DNA of 9,120 bases, taken from an uncultured Micrococcales bacterium (GTDB lineage Bacteria > Actinomycetota > Actinomycetes > S36-B12 > GCA-2699445). The first letter of the stretch is position 1; each line of letters starts with the position of its first letter. The translations under genes and the position numbers were made by a program. Location of the stretch: the NCBI GenBank assembly GCA_903915555.1, contig CAIWTL010000606.1:1-9120 (forward strand). Direction: 5' to 3'. The notes below the pieces were generated by a model. That model did not search any database. It had not been told where the DNA came from and saw nothing but the letters and a program-made list of their open reading frames with translations. Of this stretch, positions 1-6,929 are shown piece after piece.

Positions 1-78
1 CGATGGGCCTTCTGCAAACGGCCCGAGACGTTGCAGGAAGGGCTGGACCGTCTGGCGTCCGGGCTGTCGGACCGTTGA
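1..78 (+). CDS. C-terminal end of a probable class I/II PLP-dependent aminotransferase (partial)
   Basis: The first frame is open from the window edge and ends at TGA 76-78, giving 25 residues that begin RWAFCKRPETLQEGLDRL. The pattern (V/R)-(R)-(F/W)-x-F-C-K-R-x-E-x-L-x-E-(A/G)-x-x-R-L is the usual last strand and helix of fold-type I aminotransferases such as actinobacterial DapC (N-succinyldiaminopimelate aminotransferase) and methionine/kynurenine-type aminotransferases. The arginine that binds the substrate carboxylate and the PLP lysine lie upstream, outside the window, so the substrate cannot be assigned. The next gene starts 94 bases downstream, across a hairpin. A competing frame starting at position 3 is a shadow with no recognisable family. 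Confidence 0.6.
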   Translation, partial: RWAFCKRPETLQEGLDRLASGLSDR

Positions 79-113
79 GCCGGCAGCTCCGGAGGCCCGA
101 ACGGCGAGCGCGC

Positions 114-146
114 CCGCCAGGTAGCCTGCGACACGAGGCCTGGCGG
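114..146. other. Inverted repeat between aminotransferase end and CopZ-like gene
   Basis: CCGCCAGG at 114-121 pairs perfectly with CCTGGCGG at 139-146 (8 bp). Inside the loop, CCT 125-127 can pair with AGG 136-138. There is no T-run after it, so if it ends transcription of the aminotransferase it is not a classic intrinsic terminator. Being 26 bases before the CopZ-like start codon, it could instead be an operator. It does not look like a CsoR or CueR box. A second small palindrome, CGTCGACG, follows at 148-155. Confidence 0.35.
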
Positions 147-172
147 ACGTCGACGGACCTGGAGGAAGCGCG

Positions 173-397
173 ATGGACACGATCGAGGTGGGTGTCACCG
201 GAATGACGTGTGGGCACTGCGTCAACGCGGTGACCGAGGAAGTGAGTGCACTGCCGGGGGTCGAGTCGGTCGAGGTCGATCTCCGACCGAACGCGGTGTC
301 GCTGGTGCGGGTCGTGGTGGACGGTGAGATCCCGCCCGGGACGCTCGCCGCGGCAGTGACCGAAGCCGGCTACGAACTGGCGGACCCAGCTGGCTGA
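173..397 (+). CDS. copZ: CopZ-like heavy-metal-associated (HMA) domain chaperone
   Basis: A 74-residue protein consisting of one HMA domain (beta-alpha-beta-beta-alpha-beta ferredoxin-like fold). The metal-binding loop is GMTCGHC, with M11, C13 and C16; the two cysteines are the usual Cu(I) ligands. After it come the helix (N18-S25), LPGVESVEVDL and a final GYEL strand, as in CopZ and in the N-terminal domains of CopA ATPases. By family it carries Cu(I) in the cytosol and hands it to a P1B-type ATPase or a copper sensor. The ATG at 173 is chosen because GGAGGAAG (161-168) lies 4 bases before it, an ideal ribosome site, and because the domain starts right at residue 3. No copper ATPase or CsoR/CueR gene is in the window, so its partners are elsewhere. 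Metal specificity is inferred from the family; zinc or mercury is less likely. Confidence 0.88.
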   Translation: MDTIEVGVTGMTCGHCVNAVTEEVSALPGVESVEVDLRPNAVSLVRVVVDGEIPPGTLAAAVTEAGYELADPAG

Positions 398-418
398 TCG
401 GGCCGACTGATCGGGCCG
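394..418. repeat. Two direct copies of a 12-bp unit, 13-bp period
   Basis: CTGATCGGGCCG occurs at 394-405 and again at 407-418, overlapping the TGA of the CopZ-like gene. A third copy with one mismatch (CTGATCGGCCCG) lies at 439-450, inside the 3' end of the MFS gene. The changed base turns the third copy into a partner for the first two in a hairpin. Confidence 0.7.
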
Positions 419-450
419 GTTCATGAGGCAACCACGGGCTGATCGGCCCG
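399..450. terminator. Possible bidirectional terminator between convergent genes
   Basis: The CopZ-like and MFS genes converge with 23 bases between their stop codons. CGGGCCGA at 399-406 pairs perfectly with TCGGCCCG at 443-450 (8 bp, 36-base loop), and CGGGCCG at 412-418 is a competing partner for 444-450. There is no T-tract on either side. The position suits a shared terminator, but the stem overlaps the MFS coding end and may simply reflect the 12-bp repeat. Confidence 0.3.
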
Positions 451-1800
451 GCGCCACTGCCACAGTCCGAAAACCACACCGAGTACCCCCACCAGAACGG
501 CCCACTCGAGGTAGGTGGCACTCATGGCCGCCTGGGTCGTGCCACCCAGCGCCTCGATCGACGCCGCGGCAGCGACCACGCCGATACCGCCTGTGGTGAC
601 CATGACCGTCAGCAGCACCCCGGCCGCAGCACCGGCCTGAGCAGGTGGGACCACCGACTGAACGGCGATGTTGCCGAACTGGAAACCCAGACCCAGAAAG
701 AAGGAGGCCAGCCCCATCAGGATCAGGTAGGCGACGAGGTTCTGCGTGACGGCCAGTGTGGCCAGGCATGCCGCCCCCGCGAGCATCCCCACCGTCATCA
801 CCCGCTGTCCCGGGAAGCGGGGCGCCAGCCGTCCGCTCACCGGACCACCCACCGACAATCCGACCGCGGCCGGGATGAACAGCAGCCCGGCGGTGAGACC
901 CGACAGACCCCGGGTCTGCTGCAGATACAGGGTGGCGACGAAGATCATGACGCACAGTCCTGCGTTGGCGATCGTCGCAGCGATGACGAGGGCGGTGAAC
1001 CGCTGGTTGCGCCACAGTTCCCGAGGCAGGATCGGCCACCTGCAGCGACCTTCCCGGACGACGAATCCGACCAGTGACACGCCCGCGACCACCGCCGGGA
1101 ATACGGTGAGCCAGAACGACCCGGGCGACGTCGACAGATCGTCGAGTGCCAACGAGAGCCCCGCAACCAGCAGGGCGATCAGAGTGATGCCACCGAAGTC
1201 GAGGTCGCGGATCCGCTTGCCGACCAGCGCCGGATCGCGCTGCTCCCGCATATGGTACCACCCCCATACGACCCCGAGAGCGGCGATGGGGACGTTGACG
1301 AAGAACACCCACCGCCAGCCGATCGTCGACGCGAACAGGCCGCCGATGATCGGCCCGGCGGCTGTACCGATGCCCGCCACCCCACTCAGGAAGCCCAGCA
1401 CCCGAGGCCGTTCCTCGTCGTCGGTGGCGTTGCTGACCAGGGCGAACGACACCGGGAAGTACATGCCGGCTCCGAGGCCCTGAACGATCCGTGCCGCGAT
1501 GACGAACCCGGCGCTGGGCGCCAGCCCGCACAACAACGATGCGATGCCGAAGATGGACAGTCCGATGAGGACGACCTTCTTGCGGCCGACGAGGTCCGCG
1601 AGCCGGCTGCCGGGGATCATCGCAATCCCCAGGGCGATCATGTAGGCGCTCACCGACCACTGCAGATTCTCCGGCGTGCTGCGCAGGTCCTCGGCCATGG
1701 CGGGTAGTGCCAAGGCAAGGGCGAAGTAGTCCAGCTGCACACAGATCAGCGCGATGGCGATCGCCCCGAAACGGCGCAGGATGTCCGCCGTCGTCGACAT
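421..1800 (-). CDS. MFS efflux transporter, DHA2 (EmrB/QacA) drug:H+ antiporter type
   Basis: A 459-residue polytopic membrane protein with hydrophobic segments along its whole length, consistent with the 14-TM DHA2 family. TM1 carries the family signature around LDYFALALALP, with a membrane-embedded D24. Motif A, GSRLADLVGRKK, spans residues 64-75 in the TM2-TM3 loop. The antiporter motif C, GIGTAAGPIIGG, spans 143-154 in TM5. This motif set is typical of proton-driven exporters rather than importers. The ATG at 1800 is preceded by AGGAGAGG at good spacing (about 1804-1811). It lies 33 bases after the strictosidine-synthase-like gene on the same strand and is probably its operon partner, the last gene before the convergent CopZ-like gene. 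Substrate is unknown. The neighbouring ligase and lactonase-like genes hint at a small metabolite, which is inference only. Confidence 0.93.
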   Translation of the reverse strand: MSTTADILRRFGAIAIALICVQLDYFALALALPAMAEDLRSTPENLQWSVSAYMIALGIAMIPGSRLADLVGRKKVVLIGLSIFGIASLLCGLAPSAGFVIAARIVQGLGAGMYFPVSFALVSNATDDEERPRVLGFLSGVAGIGTAAGPIIGGLFASTIGWRWVFFVNVPIAALGVVWGWYHMREQRDPALVGKRIRDLDFGGITLIALLVAGLSLALDDLSTSPGSFWLTVFPAVVAGVSLVGFVVREGRCRWPILPRELWRNQRFTALVIAATIANAGLCVMIFVATLYLQQTRGLSGLTAGLLFIPAAVGLSVGGPVSGRLAPRFPGQRVMTVGMLAGAACLATLAVTQNLVAYLILMGLASFFLGLGFQFGNIAVQSVVPPAQAGAAAGVLLTVMVTTGGIGVVAAAASIEALGGTTQAAMSATYLEWAVLVGVLGVVFGLWQWRRADQPVVAS

Positions 1801-1833
1801 CTCGCCTCTCCTCGTCGAATCCCGTCGCCCTGC

Positions 1834-2901
1834 TCAGCCCGGCAGGTCCACCACTCCGATCGAGGAGGTGGTGAGACTGCCGAGGTAGAGGCGGCCGTTG
1901 TGCTCCCGCACGCCGGTGACCATGTAGAAGTCGTCGTCGGTGCCGTAGAGGTCGTGGACGAGGGTCCCGTCGCTGTCCACCGCTCGCACCCAGACGATCT
2001 TGTCAGGCTTGGGATGCAAGACCTCCGGGAGGGCCCAGATCAGCTTGCGGGCCAGTGGAATGGAGCTGGTCCGGTCCAGGGCTGCCTTGCGCAGGCTGGC
2101 CATGGCGATCCAGATCAATCCGTCGGATCCGATCGACAGGTTGTCCGGGAACGCCGGAAGGATGTCCCCGAACACCTCGGAGGCACCGCGGCGCGGGCCG
2201 GTGAGCCACAGTCGTGTGAGCTCGTAGGAGCCCGTCTGCGCCACCACGACGTAGGACTCGTCGGGGGCCAGCGCGACGCCGTTCGCGAAGTGCAGCCCGT
2301 CCAGGAGAACGTCGACATCGCCGTCGGGCGTGCGACGCAGCAGTCGGCCCGTCCCCGAGTGCTCGATGAGGTCCGCGGTGTAGTACTCGAGATCGAACCG
2401 CTGGGTCGAGTCGGAGAAGTAGATGGTTCCGTCACCACCGACGGCAGCGTTGTTGCAGATCCGCAGATCGTGCTTGCCCCGGGGAACGAGTGTCCGGATC
2501 GCACCGGAGGCCGCGTCGAGCAGCAGCAGACCCTGTTCGGCGTCACACACGACGATGCGCCCGTCGATGTACTCCTCGATGCCGAGCGGACGACCGGAGG
2601 TGTTGGCGACGACGTCGATGCGGCGCCCGTCAAGGGTCATGCGCAGGATCCGACCGTCCTCGACCCCGGTGTAGAGGTGGCCACCGACGATGAGGGTGTC
2701 CTCGGGACCGGATCCGGGGACACGCAGCCGCCGGACCTCACCGAGGGGTCGGGGGTCCGGTCCTTTCGGCGCCGGGGTTGGGTGCCACGGGACGGGCGAG
2801 ATCTTGGGGCGTCCGAACACGAGCGATTCCTCTTCCGTCAGCGCCGGAGTCGTCCGGCCACTCACCACACCGTAGGCGGTGGGAAGGCCGATCAGCAGCA
2901 C
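1834..2901 (-). CDS. Strictosidine-synthase-like / SMP-30 (gluconolactonase-type) six-bladed beta-propeller protein
   Basis: A 355-residue protein with the marks of the APMAP/strictosidine-synthase-like branch of the SMP-30 superfamily: GPEDTL at 65-70, TGVEDGRI at 78-85, YFSDS at 161-165, FANGVAL at 205-211, FPDNLSIGSDG at 251-261 and the closing VREHNGRLYLGSL at 331-343. E67, N150/N151, N207 and D253/N254 are candidates for the central metal site. Family members hydrolyse lactones or esters. True Pictet-Spengler activity is restricted to plant enzymes and is not expected here. The start is uncertain: GTG 2901 is the first standard start after the in-frame stop at 2992 but has no clear Shine-Dalgarno sequence. 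The frame upstream reads an Arg-rich stretch directly before VLLIGLPTAYGVVSG, so a longer form starting from CTG (about 2962) would look like an N-terminal membrane anchor or signal. It follows the ligase gene by 90 bases and precedes the exporter by 33. Confidence 0.85.
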   Translation of the reverse strand: MLLIGLPTAYGVVSGRTTPALTEEESLVFGRPKISPVPWHPTPAPKGPDPRPLGEVRRLRVPGSGPEDTLIVGGHLYTGVEDGRILRMTLDGRRIDVVANTSGRPLGIEEYIDGRIVVCDAEQGLLLLDAASGAIRTLVPRGKHDLRICNNAAVGGDGTIYFSDSTQRFDLEYYTADLIEHSGTGRLLRRTPDGDVDVLLDGLHFANGVALAPDESYVVVAQTGSYELTRLWLTGPRRGASEVFGDILPAFPDNLSIGSDGLIWIAMASLRKAALDRTSSIPLARKLIWALPEVLHPKPDKIVWVRAVDSDGTLVHDLYGTDDDFYMVTGVREHNGRLYLGSLTTSSIGVVDLPG

Positions 2902-2926
2902 TCGCGACGGTGGGGTGACCGCAGGT

Positions 2927-2961
2927 CTGACCCGACGGTGCGGGTCCGATCTCTGGGTCAG
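2927..2961 (-). other. Mutually exclusive hairpins in the leader of the propeller gene
   Basis: In the 90-base gap between the ligase and the strictosidine-synthase-like gene, GACCCG 2929-2934 pairs with CGGGTC 2941-2946 (6-bp stem, 6-base loop). Overlapping this, CTGACCC 2927-2933 pairs with GGGTCAG 2955-2961 (7-bp stem). The two stems share 2929-2933 and cannot form together. This is compatible with an attenuator-like switch, but GC-rich DNA gives such pairs by chance. Confidence 0.25.
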
Positions 2962-2991
2962 GTTCGAGGGTCGACGACAGAGCGGACGGTG

Positions 2992-4284
2992 TCAGCCGGC
3001 CCACCACCGGGTCGAGGCCACGATCTCATCGGCCGACATGCCGGCCGTCCGCCGGACCTCGGCCTCCCGACTCTCCGCGATGGTGCGGTGCAGGTCCTCA
3101 CCCATCGCCGACGCCAACACGGGATCCGCCCGGAAGGCAGCCACCGCCTCCGTCAGCGTGCTGGGCAGCCGCTCACAGTCGGACAGCCCCGGGTCTCCCA
3201 CCACGGGCTCCGGCAGTTGTTCGACGACGTCCCCGCTGAGGGTGGCCGAGGCGACCGCGAGCACACAACCGACGAACAGGTAGGGGTTGGCCATGAGGTC
3301 AGCGTTCTTGACCTCGACGTTCGCGGCCTGCGGGTCCAAGGCAGGGACCAGCCGGATCGGGGCCTCGCGGTTCTCGACACCCCACACCCGGTACACGCCC
3401 GCCCACTCGTTGGGCCGCAGTCGGAGGTAGGACACCGAGGCGGGAGCCGTGATGGCGAGGAGTCCCGGGAGGTGCGCCACGAGTCCCGCGACCACGTGCT
3501 CGCCGTCCGGTGCCAGTCCACCGGGCCCCTCGCCGCCACCGAACAGTGGGTGCCCCGCGCGGGACAGCGAGAAGTGCAGGTGACCGCCGTTGCCCGTCAG
3601 GTCCGGCGTCACCATGGGGCTGAACGACGCCCGCAGGCCATGGGCGTCGGTGACAGTGCCGATCGCCAGCTTCGCGAGCACCACCTCGTCGGCGGCGGTC
3701 AGGGGATCGCGGGTCGGCAGCGCGACCTCGAACTGACCGGGCGCGTACTCGGGGTGGAGCTGCTCGACGGGGATGCCGCACTCGTCCAACGCGGTGATGA
3801 CGTCACGGACGTAGTCATGGCGCGCGAGGATGCGGCGCGCACCATAGGGACCACCGTCCGTGCCGGGCGTGAACCCGTCATCGGGCAGACCGACCGACCA
3901 CTCGATCTCGAACCCGGCGCGCGCGGATGTCCCGGTGGCGGCCAGTTGCGCGATCATGCGCTTGGCGAAGAGCCGCTGGTCCAGTGGATACGGCGAGCCG
4001 TCCGGGTAGGTGCGGTCGACCGGTGCCCACGCGAACCCGGGAGCGCCGCCGAGCGTCCGCAGGACATCGACGTCGGGGTGCAGTCGCAGGTCACCGTCGG
4101 GCCGCGCCAGGGACTGCAGCGGGTCGATCCCCCCGCCCAGGTCGAAGGCATCGGACACCGGCGACAGCCCCACGCCGTGACTCGCCGCGTGGGACAACCG
4201 CTGGATCGGGACGGTCTTCGCCACCGTGGCCCCGCAATGGCTCACGGACGTCGCGATGACCGCGGTGACGGCTTCCTTCTCCAC
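2992..4284 (-). CDS. Glutamine-synthetase-like gamma-glutamyl ligase, FluG/nodulin-GS type
   Basis: A 430-residue protein with an N-terminal GS beta-grasp region (about 10-110) and a GS catalytic domain (about 115-430). Metal and nucleotide motifs are present: FEIE (E126, E128), HPEYAPGQFEV (E179, E186), GNGGHLHFSL (H235), RPNEWAG (E293), WGVENREAPIR (N305-R306, R311) and NVEVKNADLMANPYL (E324, K326). The ENREAPIR block and E-V-K in place of the usual E-x-R match the FluG/NodGS branch rather than true GlnA. The GlnA adenylylation-site loop is not visible. The likely reaction is ATP-dependent joining of glutamate to an amine, as in PuuA, GlnA3 and GlnA4 homologues; the amine is unknown. GTG 4284 is preceded by GGGAAG at about 9 bases. 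The stop codon is also the in-frame stop upstream of the next gene, and the preceding 790-residue secreted-protein gene ends only 14 bases upstream, which supports co-transcription. Confidence 0.87.
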   Translation of the reverse strand: MEKEAVTAVIATSVSHCGATVAKTVPIQRLSHAASHGVGLSPVSDAFDLGGGIDPLQSLARPDGDLRLHPDVDVLRTLGGAPGFAWAPVDRTYPDGSPYPLDQRLFAKRMIAQLAATGTSARAGFEIEWSVGLPDDGFTPGTDGGPYGARRILARHDYVRDVITALDECGIPVEQLHPEYAPGQFEVALPTRDPLTAADEVVLAKLAIGTVTDAHGLRASFSPMVTPDLTGNGGHLHFSLSRAGHPLFGGGEGPGGLAPDGEHVVAGLVAHLPGLLAITAPASVSYLRLRPNEWAGVYRVWGVENREAPIRLVPALDPQAANVEVKNADLMANPYLFVGCVLAVASATLSGDVVEQLPEPVVGDPGLSDCERLPSTLTEAVAAFRADPVLASAMGEDLHRTIAESREAEVRRTAGMSADEIVASTRWWAG

Positions 4285-4298
4285 TGGGCCGCTTCCCG

Positions 4299-6671
4299 TC
4301 AGCGGAACAGCGACAACTGGTAGGGCAGGTCGGCGAGCACGGCCGGCGGGTAGGCGGCCGGGTACTGGAAGTAGGCGCCGGGGATGGGCGCGTTGAGTAC
4401 GACCGGGGCCGCCACGGCATTCGGCGGATACTGCGGGGGATTACCGCCGGAGCTCCCACACGCCCCCGGGAAGGGCGGCTCCACGGACCCGTTGCAGGCA
4501 CTCTGGTACTGGACGATTCCGGACGGCAGCCATCCATTGCCGAGGCTGACGTTGAAGGCCCAGAAGTTGCTGTTCGCCCACATGGTCAGCTCCGCGGGGA
4601 ACGCCGGCGGATCCGTGATGCCGCCCAGGTTGTCGGGGTTGTTGCCGGACCCCAATCCACCGAGGAGACCCGCCCCGCCCCCCAAGGATCCGAACTGGGG
4701 GGACGACCCGGCGTCGTACTCGCCCCACTGGTCATCGCTCCACGGAGTGCCCGACAGGAAGTAGTTGACCGTCGGGATGGACCACGAGTAGTTCCCCTGC
4801 TGGTCGGCGACTCCCCGTGCCGAGAGGGCCAGGACGTTCGGATTCACCCCGGGCCAGGGGGTCGTCGCTCCCGCGTTCACCTGGGTGATGAGTTCCGGGA
4901 CCATCGAGTTGCCTGTCGTCGGATCGGTCGGCAGCCCGGAGCCGGTGGTTGTCCCGGTGACGTCCGTGGTGAAGGCACTGCCCCACACCAGATCGGTGGT
5001 GGGATCCACGACCGTACCGGGGGGGACGATCAGTGGTGTGGTTGTCACCTGCTGCATGAGGTTGGCGGAGATCGATCCCGGACAGGCGACGGGCTGCGCG
5101 GAGGACGTCGATCCGGGACACGTCCCCGACGCCGAGAACCCCCCGAGGATGTCGGCGGTCTCGGCGACCACCTGGTTGGGTGCCAGACCGTCCTGGGTGT
5201 AGAGGTAGTTGTAGTAGTTGGAGGTCAGGACCCCCAACAGCCACAACTGGTCGAACCAGTAGGCCGCCGGGGAGGCGAAGGCCGTCGACATCTCGTTGGT
5301 GAACAGCGTCGTGCCTTGACCGAGGGCGGCGTCCCCGTCGGTCGTCGCGCCCAGGGACCCGGTCTGCTGCTGGGCGCGGATGGCCTGCCAGGCAGCAGGG
5401 AGAGTTCCCAGGCCACTGGCGCCGTCCGCGACCGTCCCGTCGGCGAGTTCGGTGGCGGTGCTGGGACTCAGCACACTGCCCGGGGTGTCGGGGTCGAGTT
5501 GATCCACGAGGGCAGTCACCTGCTGCTCGACGACGATCGCCGGGGCCTTCCCCGGGACATTCGCCGCCAGCTGCGACAGGGACGTGAGCTGCGCCTGGAT
5601 GTCGCTGGTCGTGGGCAGCAACTCCCGGGCGGCCGCGTTGTACTCGTCCTGCGCCTGATCGGCGACGAGATCGAGGAAGTCGGTGTTGATATCCGCCTGC
5701 AGGTTGGACAACTGCTGGCTGAGGTCGGCCAGATCCACGGTCACGTCCTGCAGATCCTGGAGCACCTGGCTGGAGGGCGCCGGTCCGAATGCCGACGACA
5801 CGATGGCGAGTGCACCCGATGCCACACACTCCGCGAGGGCCTTGGGCGTGAAGTCGAACGTCGCGTCAGCGCAGTCCTCGACGACATCGGCGCCCTTCAC
5901 TCGTGTCGAACCGCCTGGTTCACCGCCGATGGGAGTCGACAGCGGGATGGTCTTGTCGTGTCTCGCCAGCCACTCGACGCGTCGGGCCAGGGCACCGTAG
6001 CCGCCGAACCGCTTCGCGTAGTGCTGCAGTCGCTTGCCTCGGATGAACCGCGGGTTGACCCGGTCGTCCCAACCCAGCACGAGGTAGCGCGGCAACCGCA
6101 CCGTGTGGAGCGTCCGATTGTGCGCTCTGCGCAGCACATGCGCGCTGTAGGAGCGCTTCCCCCGCATGGACCGGTAGACGTTCGTCTGCACCGTGGTGCC
6201 CAGACTCACCTCGGCGACCTCGCCGCGGGGGCTCCGACTCACCACGGCTCGGAAGACCCCCTTGGTCTTGCGGCCGTGGATGCGCCCCCCGCGGATCTTC
6301 ACCACGAAGTGGCGGGGCAGGCCGCGCCGGGGAAGCAGGAAGGCGCCGCTGGCCTGGGTCCGGCGCAGCGCGGCGCCGTGACCCCAGGCGAGGTGGAGGG
6401 GCTTGCCGCGCATGGTCTCCGCGAGCACCCGAGCGCCTGCGACCGGGTAGTGCTTGGCCACCTGCGCCAGGCCCGCCACGTAGGGGAAGCGACCGGCGGG
6501 GCCGCCGTCCGCGGCGACGACGCCCGTGCTATCGGTGTCGTCGGCGGCGTTCACGGAACTGGTGGGCCGCGCGGTCTGATCGGTCGCCGCCGTCGCGGGG
6601 GCTCCCGTCAGGGATCCAGTGGCTATCGTCGAGACCAGCATCACGGTGACGAGGAGGCGCAGAGGCGTCAT
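4299..6671 (-). CDS. Large secreted protein of unknown function with basic N-domain, helical segment and three cysteine pairs
   Basis: A 790-residue protein that I do not recognise. Residues 1-28/29 form a Sec signal peptide (R5, hydrophobic 6-19, cleavage near APATAA). Residues 30-60 are an acidic, low-complexity spacer. Residues 61-260 are strongly basic (many R/K/H) with a folded-looking pattern around RRGLPRHFVVKIRGGR and VSLGTTVQTNVYRS. From 283 to 372 there is a hydrophobic Ala/Gly stretch followed by heptad-like helices rich in L, Q and D (DLQDVTVDLADLSQQLSNL). The remaining 400 residues are Gly/Pro/Thr/Asn-rich with aromatic patches, a Gly-rich run at 661-684 and a Pro/Tyr-rich tail. 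Six cysteines fall in three close pairs (267/282, 518/530, 726/738), suggesting disulfides after export. No catalytic motif is evident. A glycine-rich helix followed by long helices is also seen in alpha-helical pore-forming proteins, but this is only a resemblance. ATG 6671 has only a weak ribosome site (GATGAAAG). The ligase follows after 14 bases. Confidence 0.85.
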   Translation of the reverse strand: MTPLRLLVTVMLVSTIATGSLTGAPATAATDQTARPTSSVNAADDTDSTGVVAADGGPAGRFPYVAGLAQVAKHYPVAGARVLAETMRGKPLHLAWGHGAALRRTQASGAFLLPRRGLPRHFVVKIRGGRIHGRKTKGVFRAVVSRSPRGEVAEVSLGTTVQTNVYRSMRGKRSYSAHVLRRAHNRTLHTVRLPRYLVLGWDDRVNPRFIRGKRLQHYAKRFGGYGALARRVEWLARHDKTIPLSTPIGGEPGGSTRVKGADVVEDCADATFDFTPKALAECVASGALAIVSSAFGPAPSSQVLQDLQDVTVDLADLSQQLSNLQADINTDFLDLVADQAQDEYNAAARELLPTTSDIQAQLTSLSQLAANVPGKAPAIVVEQQVTALVDQLDPDTPGSVLSPSTATELADGTVADGASGLGTLPAAWQAIRAQQQTGSLGATTDGDAALGQGTTLFTNEMSTAFASPAAYWFDQLWLLGVLTSNYYNYLYTQDGLAPNQVVAETADILGGFSASGTCPGSTSSAQPVACPGSISANLMQQVTTTPLIVPPGTVVDPTTDLVWGSAFTTDVTGTTTGSGLPTDPTTGNSMVPELITQVNAGATTPWPGVNPNVLALSARGVADQQGNYSWSIPTVNYFLSGTPWSDDQWGEYDAGSSPQFGSLGGGAGLLGGLGSGNNPDNLGGITDPPAFPAELTMWANSNFWAFNVSLGNGWLPSGIVQYQSACNGSVEPPFPGACGSSGGNPPQYPPNAVAAPVVLNAPIPGAYFQYPAAYPPAVLADLPYQLSLFR

Positions 6672-6723
6672 GCGCAGAGTCTTTCATCCGACTGATCGAG
6701 ACGCCCAACCTTTCAGGCTGTTT

Positions 6724-6777
6724 TGTCGCTTCGGCCGCTTCTGTCGCTTCGGCCGCTTCTGTCGCTTCGGCCGCTTC
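6724..6777. repeat. Perfect 18-bp tandem repeat, three copies
   Basis: TGTCGCTTCGGCCGCTTC is repeated without mismatch at 6724-6741, 6742-6759 and 6760-6777. It lies 52 bases upstream of the start codon of the 790-residue secreted protein, so it is in its leader or promoter region. On the minus strand one frame would read EAAEAT units, but that frame runs through the neighbouring genes as a shadow and I do not call it coding. Perfect copies indicate recent slippage or selection. Confidence 0.92.
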
Positions 6778-6782
6778 ACCTC

Positions 6783-6860
6783 CCCGCAAGACGGGAGGTT
6801 GCTGCCAGGTTTCGCGCGTAACATGGCCCCGAATCCGGCGAGAACCTCCCGTATTGCGGG
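6783..6860. repeat. 18-bp inverted repeat pair downstream of the propeller gene (possible terminator or mobile palindromic element)
   Basis: CCCGCAAGACGGGAGGTT (6783-6800) and AACCTCCCGTATTGCGGG (6843-6860) are inverted copies matching at 17 of 18 positions around a 42-base loop. Each arm is itself a mini-hairpin (CCCG-5-CGGG). The element sits 70 bases after the propeller stop codon on the minus strand. It resembles the hairpin after clpB at 8724-8762, so it is a repeated element rather than an isolated terminator. No T-run follows. Confidence 0.75.
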
Positions 6861-6929
6861 CGCGGGTCACAGGGCGCGGGCGCAGGTCGCAGGCGCAGGG
6901 CGCCGGTGCGGGGGGCGTGGGGGTTGGGG
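6858..6929 (+). other. G-rich low-complexity tract with G-quadruplex-type motif
   Basis: The stretch holds repeated GGGCGCGGG (6858-6866, 6872-6880) and GCGCAGG units, then four G-runs: 6898-6900, 6910-6915, 6919-6923 and 6926-6929, with loops of 9, 3 and 2 bases. It abuts the stop codon of the propeller gene (6930-6932). The G-rich strand is the template strand for the minus-strand genes, so the transcript is C-rich here. It could slow polymerase at the gene end. Composition bias alone could also explain it. Confidence 0.45.

Noticed and set aside
1834..2901. True strictosidine synthase and alkaloid pathway
   Set aside because: Bacterial members of this family are lactonase/esterase-like; no tryptamine or secologanin chemistry is expected and no other alkaloid gene is near.
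1900..4323. Plus-strand open frame of 807 codons antisense to the propeller and ligase genes
   Set aside because: Its translation is low in hydrophobic order, rich in R/G/H/D and matches no family. The opposite strand carries two clear conserved families. Long antisense frames are normal in GC-rich genomes.
5316..6695. Plus-strand open frame of 459 codons antisense to the 790-residue secreted protein
   Set aside because: The minus frame has a proper signal peptide, cysteine pairs and domain-like structure. The plus frame has none and is a composition shadow.
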